Below are positions 43,236 through 52,300 of a stretch of DNA of 64,000 nt, one piece after another (the stretch's first letter is position 1; each line of letters begins with the position of its first letter). This DNA comes from JBCCXL01 sp039191605. GTDB taxonomy: Bacteria; Acidobacteriota; Thermoanaerobaculia; Multivoradales; JAHZIX01. Under the pieces are notes generated by a model. The model worked only from the letters and a program-made list of their open reading frames with translations, made no database searches and was not told the DNA's origin. Both the position numbers and the translations under genes were made by a program. The stretch lies in the NCBI GenBank assembly GCA_039191605.1, contig JBCCXL010000001.1:372001-436000 (forward strand). The letters run 5' to 3'.

Positions 43236-44126
43236 ATGCAACAGGAAAAAGTCATCACGCATAAGCCCGCTACGCTGACGCTGATCGGCAAGCTCAACGC
43301 CAGCGCCTTCTTCGCCATCCACCTCGGCTGTATCGCGGCCTTCTTCCTGCCCTTTTCTTGGAGCCTGGTCGCCGTCGCCGTCGCCCTCTACTTGGTGCGG
43401 ATGTTTGGCATCACCGCTGGCTACCATCGCTACTTCTCTCACCGCAGCTTCAAGACCAGCAGGGTTTTTCAGTTCGTCCTCGCCTTTATCGGAGCGGCGT
43501 CCCTGCAAAAGGGAGCCCTGTGGTGGGCCGCCCATCATCGCCACCACCATCGTCATAGCGATCAGGTAGAGGACATTCACTCGCCCCACCAGGACGGGCT
43601 CTATTGGTCGCACCTCGGGTGGATCTTCTGCGGCGACTACGAGCAGACGGATTGGAAGCGCATCGCCGACTTCAGCCGCTACCCGGAGCTGATGTGGCTG
43701 GAGAAGTATCACCAGGTACCGGGCGTTGTAATGAGCGTCTTGCTCTTCGCTTTCGGCGGCCTTCCGGCCCTGGTTTGGGGCCTGTGCATCAGCACCGTGG
43801 CCACCTGGCACGCGACCTTTGCGATCAACAGCCTCACCCACCTCATCGGCAAGCGCCGCTACGAGACCCGCGATGACAGCCGCAACCACTGGCTGCTGGC
43901 GCTGCTCACCCTCGGCGAAGGCTGGCACAACAATCACCACTACTACAAAGCCTCGGTTCGCCAGGGCTTCTTCTGGTGGGAGGTAGACATCAGCTATTAC
44001 GTGCTGAAGATGCTCTCCTGGGTCGGTATCGTCTGGGATCTCAAGACTCCAAGCCAGAAGGTGATCGAAAACAACCGGGTGCAGACAGCTTCGCCGGAAT
44101 CCACCACCGCTGACTCCGCCGCCTGA
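43236..44126 (+). CDS. Acyl-CoA/acyl-lipid fatty acid desaturase (delta-9 type)
   Basis: 296 residues, membrane-bound di-iron desaturase. Three histidine boxes are visible: HRYFSH (about 64), AAHHRHHHRHSD (about 102) and HNNHHYY (about 232). They are set among four to five membrane spans (FFAIHLGCIAAFFLPFSWSL, VLAFIGAASLQKGALWWAA, VPGVVMSVLLFAFGGLPALV). It would introduce a cis double bond into saturated acyl chains and so adjust membrane fluidity, using oxygen. ATG 43236 with a purine-rich AGAGAG upstream fits the usual length; upstream in-frame sequence from 43107 lacks family features. Confidence 0.93.
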   Translation: MQQEKVITHKPATLTLIGKLNASAFFAIHLGCIAAFFLPFSWSLVAVAVALYLVRMFGITAGYHRYFSHRSFKTSRVFQFVLAFIGAASLQKGALWWAAHHRHHHRHSDQVEDIHSPHQDGLYWSHLGWIFCGDYEQTDWKRIADFSRYPELMWLEKYHQVPGVVMSVLLFAFGGLPALVWGLCISTVATWHATFAINSLTHLIGKRRYETRDDSRNHWLLALLTLGEGWHNNHHYYKASVRQGFFWWEVDISYYVLKMLSWVGIVWDLKTPSQKVIENNRVQTASPESTTADSAA

Positions 44127-44197
44127 GATCAGCGTATACCGCACCCCTGGAGCAACAGCTTCCTTCCTTGAGAAGGGATGCATCGAAGACTCCTCAC

Positions 44198-44233
44198 AGA
44201 GCCTAGTATCGGCAGCGTCCGATGCTAGGCTCT
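44198..44233. promoter_or_regulatory. 15-bp dyad ending 7 bases before a start codon
   Basis: AGAGCCTAG-T-ATCGG (44198-44212) and CCGAT-G-CTAGGCTCT (44219-44233) pair over 15 positions, the odd position being a U-G wobble, with a 6-base loop. ATG 44241 follows at once, without a Shine-Dalgarno. It could be a terminator for the desaturase or a translational/operator element for the BtuF-like gene. Confidence 0.6.
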
Positions 44234-44240
44234 TCGCGTT

Positions 44241-45014
44241 ATGCGATTGATTTCCCTCTGCCCCAGCCTCACTGAGCTGGTCGTCGCCCTGGACCGAGGC
44301 CCCCAGCTGGTGGGCCGCACTCGCTACTGCAACCACCCCGCGGCGGCCCTCGAGACGATCCCCACGGTAGGCGGTACCAAAGGGCCGAAGATCCAGCAGA
44401 TTCAGCAGCTGCAGCCAAGCCTGGTGCTGATGAACGCCGAGGAGAACCGCCAAGAAGATCATCAGGCCCTCTGCGATTTGGGGCTCGACTGCGTGGTGTA
44501 CTTTCCCCAAACCGTAGCCGATACCCTCGACATGGTGGAGGACCTCGCCCAGCGCCTGGATCGAGCTGAAGCCGGCGAGGCCTTAGTGGCGGATATCCAT
44601 CGTGCCCAGCGCGAAGCCACCGAGCGCCGCGACCAGCGAGCGAAGCGGGGCAGCTCTCCTCCGACCTTCGCTTATCTCATCTGGAGAAAGCCTTGGATGG
44701 CCGTTGGAGCCCCCAGCTACGTCGATCACCTTCTCAGCATCGCCGGTGGACACAACGTATTCGGAGAGGGAGAGCGCTATCCCAGCATCGACGGCCCTCA
44801 GCTGGCCGCGGCAGACCCTCGGTGGGTCTTTCTCTCCTCCGAGCCCTTCCCCTTTGCCGAACAGCATATCGAGGAGCTCGCCGAGCTCACCGAGCTGCCG
44901 AGGGACCGCTTCCGGCTGGTGGACGGCCGGGTGCTCTCCTGGCACGGTGCCAGCACTCCCGACGGGCTGCGCTACGCGACGAGCCTGATCGCGGGGGAGA
45001 CCATCGAGAGTTAG
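44241..45014 (+). CDS. BtuF-like helical-backbone metal receptor protein, no signal peptide
   Basis: 257 residues of the periplasmic-binding-protein class III fold (BtuF/FhuD type): RLISLCPSLTELVVALDRG, LVGRTRYCNHP, KIQQIQQLQPSLVLMNAEEN, then a linking helix and WMAVGAPSYVDHLLSIAGG. It begins straight at the first beta strand, so no signal peptide or lipobox exists, and no ABC permease or ATPase is nearby. It is therefore probably a cytosolic binding protein rather than a transporter component. The ligand (cobalamin, haem or other metal complex) is unknown. Its stop overlaps the convergent LCAT-like gene by 4 bp. Confidence 0.82.
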   Translation: MRLISLCPSLTELVVALDRGPQLVGRTRYCNHPAAALETIPTVGGTKGPKIQQIQQLQPSLVLMNAEENRQEDHQALCDLGLDCVVYFPQTVADTLDMVEDLAQRLDRAEAGEALVADIHRAQREATERRDQRAKRGSSPPTFAYLIWRKPWMAVGAPSYVDHLLSIAGGHNVFGEGERYPSIDGPQLAAADPRWVFLSSEPFPFAEQHIEELAELTELPRDRFRLVDGRVLSWHGASTPDGLRYATSLIAGETIES

Positions 45015-46507
45015 CGCGGCTGCTCCAGCAGCAAGAAAAGAACGTTGTCCTGGAAGCTCCGGGAGCGTGTGAGCCCCAGGTGATCCTCGTTCAGGAAGAT
45101 CACGCTATGCCAAGCCACCGGCGAAACCAGGCGCTGAGACCACGAGCCATCCACTCTTCGTTCGTCCATCAACGCGCTAGATCGCAGCACTTCACCATCC
45201 CCCGGGCCCAGGGATTCGACCTCTAGACGGCCGCGGCGAGGGTCCACCTGCAGAGACTTGAGGGTCGGCTCGGCATCTCCGGCGAGAAGATACAAGTCGA
45301 CCCCCTGGGGAGGGACACCGGGGCGATCGAGAGCCTGTTGAACGACTCGAGCCCGCGCCAATAGAGCCGCTAGATGCTGCTGTACCACCGCGACTCGGCG
45401 CTCTGGCTCGAGATGCGGTAGCAGCGCTTCCAGCACTTCTTCCTGTCCTGGATCTAGGAGGCCCCAGCGATAGCGCGACCACGCTTCGGGGTCCAGAGGA
45501 TCTACCGGCTCCTGAGACTCGGCATCGATCAGCGACCCGTGGCGGGCCCGCGGCAGCAGTTGATAGAGCGAAGGGTAGGTCCCCAACATCGCCGAGGGGT
45601 AGCGTGGAACCGTGGGGCCGTAATCTCGGCCCTCCACCAACACCTCCAATACCCGAGGGGAACCGGCGTTGGGCGGCCCGATGAGCACCACCCGCTCGAC
45701 CCGGAGGGCGCCGGTCCAGGGAATCGGCTCCCCCAATGGCGGAGGCTCCTCACCGCCGTAGCGCAGGTAATAGCGAGTCACCAAGCTACCGAGGGAGTGG
45801 GCCACCAGATCGAAGCGCACCGGAAGACGACTCGCGGCGGCCTCCGCTCCGTAATGCTCCACCAGGTTGCGCTCCACCTCGACGGCCTTCTCTTCGAGGA
45901 AGCGGTCCAGAGCCGCGGCGCTGGCCACTAGATCCCGGCGCCAGTCGTAGGGGAATTGGAAGCAGGTGAAGTGATCTTCACCGTAGTCGACGACCCCCGC
46001 TCGCCCGAGCTCTTCGTCACGGTAGCCACCGGCTCCCAGAGTGGCAAGAATCTGCACATAGGCGTTGAGGTCCAGCGGCAGGCCAGCGATCCTCAAGTTG
46101 ACCTGATCCAGCACGCCCACCGCTTCGATGGGATCTTCAAGGCTGCGAATATCCTCGACTCGGCTCTGCTCGCTGATGGGTAAAGCGAGCAGACGAAGCC
46201 CTTCGTCCTTTGCCGGATTGGCGTAACGCCCTCCGAAGGCCCCCCACACTACGAGGCCAGATGCGGGATCTTCGAGCCGAGAGCCCAAGAGCCCTGGAAT
46301 CACCACCACCGGATTGCGATCCAGGTCACTACCCTGGGCGGCGCGATTGTAGAGCACCGCGATCTCCGGCCCTCGCTGGGACGAGCATGCCGCTCCCAAG
46401 GCGATCAACAGCAGCGCCCAGGCCCCGATCCAAGTCCGAGGCCAGCTGAAACCGGGGGCATCCACCCGACGAGGGGTTGGACCACTTCTTCCATCACTAG
46501 GTGACAT
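45011..46507 (-). CDS. LCAT-like acyltransferase/lipase lipoprotein
   Basis: 498 residues. The signal segment TWIGAWALLLIALGAACSSQ ends in a lipobox-like LGAAC, pointing to a lipid-anchored protein. The alpha/beta-hydrolase core follows: PVVVIPGLLGSRLEDP (LCAT signature), YDWRRD, nucleophile Ser in LVAHSLGSLVTRYYL, then candidate Asp in LAGDAEPTL and His in VAWHSVIF. It probably acts on membrane phospholipids or sterol-like lipids at the cell surface. ATG 46507 lies beyond a 465-bp gap from the ketosynthase gene. Confidence 0.85.
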   Translation of the reverse strand: MSPSDGRSGPTPRRVDAPGFSWPRTWIGAWALLLIALGAACSSQRGPEIAVLYNRAAQGSDLDRNPVVVIPGLLGSRLEDPASGLVVWGAFGGRYANPAKDEGLRLLALPISEQSRVEDIRSLEDPIEAVGVLDQVNLRIAGLPLDLNAYVQILATLGAGGYRDEELGRAGVVDYGEDHFTCFQFPYDWRRDLVASAAALDRFLEEKAVEVERNLVEHYGAEAAASRLPVRFDLVAHSLGSLVTRYYLRYGGEEPPPLGEPIPWTGALRVERVVLIGPPNAGSPRVLEVLVEGRDYGPTVPRYPSAMLGTYPSLYQLLPRARHGSLIDAESQEPVDPLDPEAWSRYRWGLLDPGQEEVLEALLPHLEPERRVAVVQQHLAALLARARVVQQALDRPGVPPQGVDLYLLAGDAEPTLKSLQVDPRRGRLEVESLGPGDGEVLRSSALMDERRVDGSWSQRLVSPVAWHSVIFLNEDHLGLTRSRSFQDNVLFLLLEQPR

Positions 46508-46973
46508 GCAGAGAATCTATCTCGTCTACCGCTTCATTGGAATCGCAGGATTCCTCCCTCCACCTCCGCCAGCACTAACTCAGAACGACCGAATCAACCG
46601 CAAAAAAAGAGGCCGCCGCCCAGGAACCCGAACGACGACCTTCAGGAAGGCTGATGGTCGATAGAAGCAAATCCGAGGGTGTCATCCATCCAACTGGGCC
46701 GAAACCTGCTCGGCCTCGGAGAGGTGCCTCCATCTTCGATCCAGGACGCCGCTGCTAGCTCAAATTGAGCTTCCAGCGCTTCCTTCCCCCTGGAGCAGTC
46801 GTCCGATATAGACACCCTCGGACTTCTTCTTCTCTAAAGCTAGTTCCCGCACCACTGCCCTAGCGGACAGCTTTTTCGGAAAACTTTCCGATTGGCGGCC
46901 TAGCCGGCGAATTGAACGGCGAATCAACGGCCGCGGCCGTCATACCGATGCGCTGAACCGAGGCCTCGGGGAA
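46508..46973. other. Intergenic stretch of 466 bp
   Basis: No gene is supported. It contains an A7 run (about 46603, a T-run for minus-strand transcripts leaving the ketosynthase gene) next to GC-rich ggccgccgcc. It also contains the AT-rich dyad TCGGAAAA/TTTCCGA near 46874-46891. It is more AT-rich than the flanking genes. Confidence 0.5.
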
Positions 46974-48533
46974 CTACCAGGGGCGAGAGACGACGCAGGC
47001 GTTGATGCCGCCGATGCCCATGGAGAGCTTGCCCGCTACGCCCTTCGGCGCCGGGCACACCGTGTCGTACACGAAGGACTCGTGTACCGTGGCGATCTGC
47101 TCGTTGAGGTCCTCTTCGCGCAGCGGAGTCGGAAACAGCTGTCCTCGCGCATGACCCAGATATTGGGCGGTGAGCTCCCACCCTCCCCCGGCGGCCATGC
47201 CGTGACCAAAGGTCCCCTTGCGAGCAGAGACCAACACCTTGTCTCCCACTACGCCACGGAGAGTCGCGATCTCCTGGTAATCGCCGGGAGTCGCCGTGGC
47301 GTGGAGATCCCACGCCTCGATCTCCTGAGGCTGAACCTCAGCATCCTCCAGCGCCAAATGGATCGCCGCCGTCGGACCATCCTGAGAGGGGGTAATGATG
47401 TGATCGGCATCGCTGCTGACACCAACCCCCAAAGGCTCCATTCCCAGAGGCTCGAAGCCTCGGGCACTCATGTGCTCATAATCCCCCAGCACCCACACTG
47501 CGGCTCCGCCAGCGATATGAGTACCGCGCAGCTCGCCGAGGGGCTTGGAGACATCTCGACTAGCGGCGAGGACTCGCCCAGCATAGAAAGCCCCCACCAC
47601 CAAGGGATGGGGCGCTGGATCCGTCGCCCCCACCACCACCGCCTTGGCCTCACCACGTCGGATGGCGTCAGCGCCTAGCTTGAGAGCGACCCCGAAAGTA
47701 GAGCAGGCGGCCACCGGCGAGAAGGCGAGACCGGTGATCTCGCCGAGCATGCTGATCTGCGCCGCGGGCGTATTCTGGATGTTCCAAATGACGTTGGCTG
47801 ATACCGCCTCCCAGGGCGGAGGGGGAGGATCTCCCCACTTCTGCCGCAGCTGTGTCTTGAGGCGAGCACGGCGCTTCATCAGCCTCATCTTCCCAGCCTC
47901 CACGTCCCCCTCCACGGCCAGCGCTTCGATCGCCTGAAGCTCGTCCAGATAAAGTCCCAGCTGATCCGAATGGCGGGCCCAAAAGTCCAGCCAGACGTGC
48001 TCCACTTCCTCCCTCTCGCCCACCGCGGCATCTTGCGGATCTCGTGGAGCCCCCGCCGGCAACTTGCCGGACTCGAGGAATTCCCGATGCAGCGCGTTGC
48101 GCTCTGGATCGGCCCAGAATCGATTCCAGCGCTTCTGGGCTCGATAGAGATCCAAGGAGTTGTCGTAGAGGGTTCCGATATTGCCTAACCCGCTACCAAC
48201 GTAGATGTGAGCCGCCGTGCCGAGTCGCTTCAGCTCCTCTTCCAGCCCAGGGTTCTGCCGCAAGCTCTGGATGAACGCGCCAATGGCGTACTTCGACGGC
48301 TCGTCCATTTTCTCCCGGAGCTGAGGATAGCGATTGGGCTTGAAGCGCTCATCGATCCAGCTCCGGTAGGCGGAGAAATCAAATTCCGGGTCGCCGACCA
48401 AAAAATTTGCCGGGCCGAAACCACGGAAAGGGCTCAACCAACTTTCAGAGCTATCTAGATTTTTAGCAAACGCGTCGATATCCGGCGAACGGGGGGCGAC
48501 GATACCCCACCCGTACAATCCAAGCCTTGTCAC
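46974..48533 (-). CDS. Orphan beta-ketoacyl-ACP synthase with large insertion
   Basis: 519 residues, about 100 longer than FabF. The thiolase-like core has the Cys277-His411-His444 triad: VAACSTFGVAL, WDLHATATPGDYQE and KGTFGHGMAAGGGWE, plus the final GIGGINACVV. The extra length is a charged, probably helical insertion at about 125-240, rich in E/R/W, between the first half-fold and the cysteine. There is no ACP, ketoreductase or acyltransferase nearby. It may prime or extend an unusual fatty acid or polyketide. The start is GTG 48533, with GAGGAGGT 9 bases upstream. Confidence 0.85.
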   Translation of the reverse strand: MTRLGLYGWGIVAPRSPDIDAFAKNLDSSESWLSPFRGFGPANFLVGDPEFDFSAYRSWIDERFKPNRYPQLREKMDEPSKYAIGAFIQSLRQNPGLEEELKRLGTAAHIYVGSGLGNIGTLYDNSLDLYRAQKRWNRFWADPERNALHREFLESGKLPAGAPRDPQDAAVGEREEVEHVWLDFWARHSDQLGLYLDELQAIEALAVEGDVEAGKMRLMKRRARLKTQLRQKWGDPPPPPWEAVSANVIWNIQNTPAAQISMLGEITGLAFSPVAACSTFGVALKLGADAIRRGEAKAVVVGATDPAPHPLVVGAFYAGRVLAASRDVSKPLGELRGTHIAGGAAVWVLGDYEHMSARGFEPLGMEPLGVGVSSDADHIITPSQDGPTAAIHLALEDAEVQPQEIEAWDLHATATPGDYQEIATLRGVVGDKVLVSARKGTFGHGMAAGGGWELTAQYLGHARGQLFPTPLREEDLNEQIATVHESFVYDTVCPAPKGVAGKLSMGIGGINACVVSRPW

Positions 48534-48798
48534 CGTTTGTGGACCTCCTCAATGCAACCGAATCGAGTCCCTCCTTGCTGAGAGGAACCCGCATTGTGAC
48601 ATAGATGCCCCTAGGGACCCAGGCGCAGCCAGCCCGCCGGCGAGCGGCTAGATGCGGTGGCTCTTCATCCCGCAACTGTAACTAACGCGGTCGAGGAACG
48701 CCGAGTCTAGGTATCCCGAGTTAGCATGCGCAGAATCAGGACGGCGGTCCGTTGGCTGCCGTTTGTTATCAACCCCTCGATAGCAGGAGATCGAGATC

Positions 48799-49080
48799 AT
48801 GATCGACATCGTCAACGACACGCCAGAAATCATTGAAGTCCACGTCCAGGATCCCCCGGAAGGCACCGCCGTGAACCTCGAGCTCAATACCTTCCTCCAG
48901 CTTGAGCCCAAGAAGTCGCTCTGCGTCACGACGGTGAGCGGTAAAACCTATGCAGTGGTCATTCGCAAAGAAGGTGCGACCACCAGCGGCTCGCTAATCT
49001 ACGACCTTCCAGCCACCGCCTCGATCAAAATCTCCGGCATCGCGAATTATGACGGCGATCGCCTGACCTGCTCCTACTGA
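48799..49080 (+). CDS. Small hypothetical protein upstream of the CHAT gene
   Basis: 93 residues, no signal peptide, start ATG with AGGAG 11 bases upstream. Predicted all-beta: IIEVHVQDPPEGTAVNLEL, SLCVTTVSGKTYAVVIRKEG, GSLIYDLPATASIKISGI. It has two cysteines (about 42 and 91). I do not recognise a family. It is on the same strand as the TPR-CHAT gene, 277 bp upstream; whether it is a partner or substrate of that protease is not shown by sequence. Confidence 0.65.
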   Translation: MIDIVNDTPEIIEVHVQDPPEGTAVNLELNTFLQLEPKKSLCVTTVSGKTYAVVIRKEGATTSGSLIYDLPATASIKISGIANYDGDRLTCSY

Positions 49081-49357
49081 GGCGCAGCCAGGCACAAAGG
49101 CTGGGAGAGCGGGCCGCCAAGGGGCTGAGCCCTCAGATCACAACCTAGAAACTCCCCCACAGGGGCAATCCAACAACACAGCGCTTCGTGCTATCGAGAT
49201 CGCGTTCTCGAAGCGCGTAGATTCACGCTGAAACTCCGCGAGGACATCGAGGGCGGGAAGGGGTGGGAAGCTACAATGGAGGCGCGCCGTCGCACCTCCA
49301 TGGACCTCGAGCGCTCCGCGCTCGATTTTGGGCCCAGCTCCCCACCCCCGTCGCCCT

Positions 49358-52300
49358 ATGCTCAGACGCCGGAGAACAAGACGCCGGAGAACCAGCCACC
49401 GGGTCTCGAACCAACGATCGGTAGGCCGATGCCGGTGGCAAAGCCCGTCTCCCGCCCAGCGAGGCCGCCACTCCGGAGCACTGCTCAAGCTCGCCCCTCC
49501 GATCGTCATCTTGGGCGCTCTATCGATCGTCTTGAGCGCTTTGCTGGCGCTCCCCAGCGCCGCCAGCTCCCAAACTGCGGGAGATCTCTCTACCTCCTCG
49601 TGGAACACGCAAGAGCCCTGGGCTCAGGGTGGCCATTACTCAGCCCAGCTGGCTGCTGGAGAGCAGGTTCAGCTCCCGCTGCGCCTAGCGGCGGACACCT
49701 ACCTCGAGCTCTCCATCGAGGGCTCAGTGCAGGTCACCGTTCAGGGACCGCGAGGAGAGGACGCCTACATCTACCCCCGCCGTGGCGCGACGCAGCAGCT
49801 GCTGTGGATCGAGCCATCCCCGGCATCTCCTCGAGAGGTGCTGATCTCAGGGCTCCAGGACGGCGCCTTCGAGCTGAAGGTTTCGTCCCGACATTCGGCC
49901 GCCGCCGTCGATCGCGCCCGCCTGCTGGCCTATAGCTCCTACGTCGAAGGTCGGCGACTGGCAGCGACGAAGAAGCGGGATTCAATAGAGAGGGCCCTCC
50001 AGCTCTTCACCGAGAGCCTGGAGGCATGGCGACTCATCGGCGAAGACGTCGGGCTCGCCTCCACCCGCCATAACCGAGGCAGCGCGCTAGTCGCGCTGGG
50101 GCGCTTCGACGAAGCTCTCGCGGCCTACGATGCTGCCCTCGAGGATTGGCGCCGGGCCGGCCATGTCGGCGGACAAGTCGATTCCCTCCGGGCCCTCGGC
50201 ACCGCTTATTTCTCCAGCGGCAGGCCCGAGGCCGCCGTCGAGCCATTCCACCGCGCCCTGACCCTAAAGCCCGCATTGCGCCAGGAGTTAGCCCTGCGGC
50301 AGGGGCTCGGTGCGGTCTATCGCAGCCTCGGGCAGCCCCGAGAGGCTCTGCTTCACCTCGGACGCGCTCAGGAAATCAGCTCTCAGCCGCAGAGTGGAGT
50401 GCGGCCCGCCGCCCGCGCCCTCTTGCTCAACAGCGTCGGCCTGCTGTATCTGGATCTCGGCGAAGCCCAGCGCGCCGTGGACGCCCTCGATGAAGCCCTG
50501 GCGCTGGCTCAGCAGGCGGAGAATCGCCGGCTCGAAGCCGCCACCGTGAACAATTTGGCATCGGCGGATTGGGCTCTCGGGGAACGGCAGCGGGCACGCC
50601 AACGCTACGAAACCAGTCTCGAACTACACCGAGAGCTCGCCGATGACGAGGGCGAGACTCGCGCCCTCAACAACCTCGGCTGGGTCTCCTTCCGGCTAGG
50701 ACAGTACGCCGAAGCTCAGAAAGCCTTTGAGCAAACCCTCCAGCGGGCGAGGCAAGAGGGCCACCAACGCCTGGTCGCCGTAGCTCTAGACAATCTCGCC
50801 CAGGTCGATCTCGCTCAAGTCGATCTCGCCCAAGCTGAGCTCACCAGTGACCGTCTCGACTCGGCTTCAGCTCGACTACAGCAGGCCCTCCCCCTCCGCC
50901 GCGCCACCTATGACCGCCTGGGCGAGGTTCGCACCCTCACTGGCCTCGCCCAGGTCGAGCAAAGGAAGGAAAATTGGCAGTCGGCGCTGAACACCGTGGG
51001 CGAAGCTCTCGAGATCCTCGAGTCGATGCGCGCTGCCCTGCCGGATCCCGACCTGCGTTCGACCTACATTGCAGATCATCGCCAAGTCTATGAGCTCCAG
51101 GTCGAGCTGATGCTGGAAATGCACCGGCGAGAGCCGGGCCGCGGCCTTGATGTACGCGCCTTCGAAGCCGCCGAGCGAGCCCGAGCCCGCTCGCTCTTGG
51201 AGCTGCTATCGGAAGCCAGAATTGAGGTTGAAGCCGGCATCGCGCCTCATCTCAAGGCGGAGGAACAGCGCCTCAGCGCGGCGCTTTCGGACATTCAACA
51301 CGAGCTCATGGGGTTACGAGCGAAGCCCGCCGCCAGCGATGTCGGCAACGGCGATACCGGCGAGCTTGATGCCAACGAACGCAATACCGGCGAGGACGGT
51401 CGCGACGATGGCTCTCACCGCGATCGGCTACGAGAACGTTGGCTAGAGACCCGAGAACAGCTGGAGCTACTGGAGCGCCGGGTTCGACTCGAGCATCCGC
51501 GCTACGCAGACCTGCAATACCCCCGGCCACCCTCCCTAGAAGAGGTTCAAAGCCTCTTGTCCACCGGCACCGCGCTGCTGGAGTACAGCCTCGGAGAGCG
51601 CCGCTCCTACCTTTTCTGCATCACCGCCGAAAGCTTTGAGGTCTTTCCTCTACCCCCTGCCGATGAGATCGCCGCTGAGGTGCGGCGCCTGCGGCAGGGT
51701 TTGGAGCAGCCGAGCCGCCGGGCGCTGATTCCGGCCCTCGCCGCCGGCTACGAGCTCTTTTCGCAGCTGGTGGAACCGGCGATGCCAACCCTCCAAGACC
51801 AAGGGATCGACCACCTGGTGATCTCCCCAGATCAGGTGCTCCACTACCTCACCTTCGAGGCGCTGATCTCCCAGCCACCCCGCGGCTCCCGCCAGCTCGC
51901 CGACGAGAGCTGGCTGTTGCGGGATTTCGCTATCTCCTACACCCCCTCCGCCAGCATCTTGGTGAGTCTCGCCGATGAGCCTTCGGAGCCCGTCCCGACG
52001 AGGGCCGAAGGGCCGGTTCTGGTCGCCTTCGCCGACCCCGAGGTTCCGCAGCCGGAAGGCGCGCACTCAGGGGCGGCCGAAGACACTACCGACAGCGAGA
52101 GCACGAGGGAGCGAGCCCCCTCCGCCAGGCGCCAGGCCATTCCCCAGGATCCGGCCCTACAGCTTCCCGCCGCCGGCAACTGGGCGCCACCGCCCTTGCC
52201 TTACTCACGCCGCGAAGCGCAAGAAATCGCCGCGATCTTTCCGCCCCAAGAGACCCAGCTCTTCCTCGCGGACCAAGCGCGGGAAGATATTGCAAAGCAG

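Noticed and set aside
46974..48533. Polyketide or fatty-acid biosynthetic cluster
   Set aside because: Only the ketosynthase is present; no ACP, reductase, dehydratase or thioesterase lies within the neighbouring genes.
49276..49935. Alternative plus-strand gene at the start of the CHAT locus
   Set aside because: It overlaps the CHAT protein's anchor and first domain in another frame. Its translation becomes Arg/Pro/Ala-rich shadow after the first codons.
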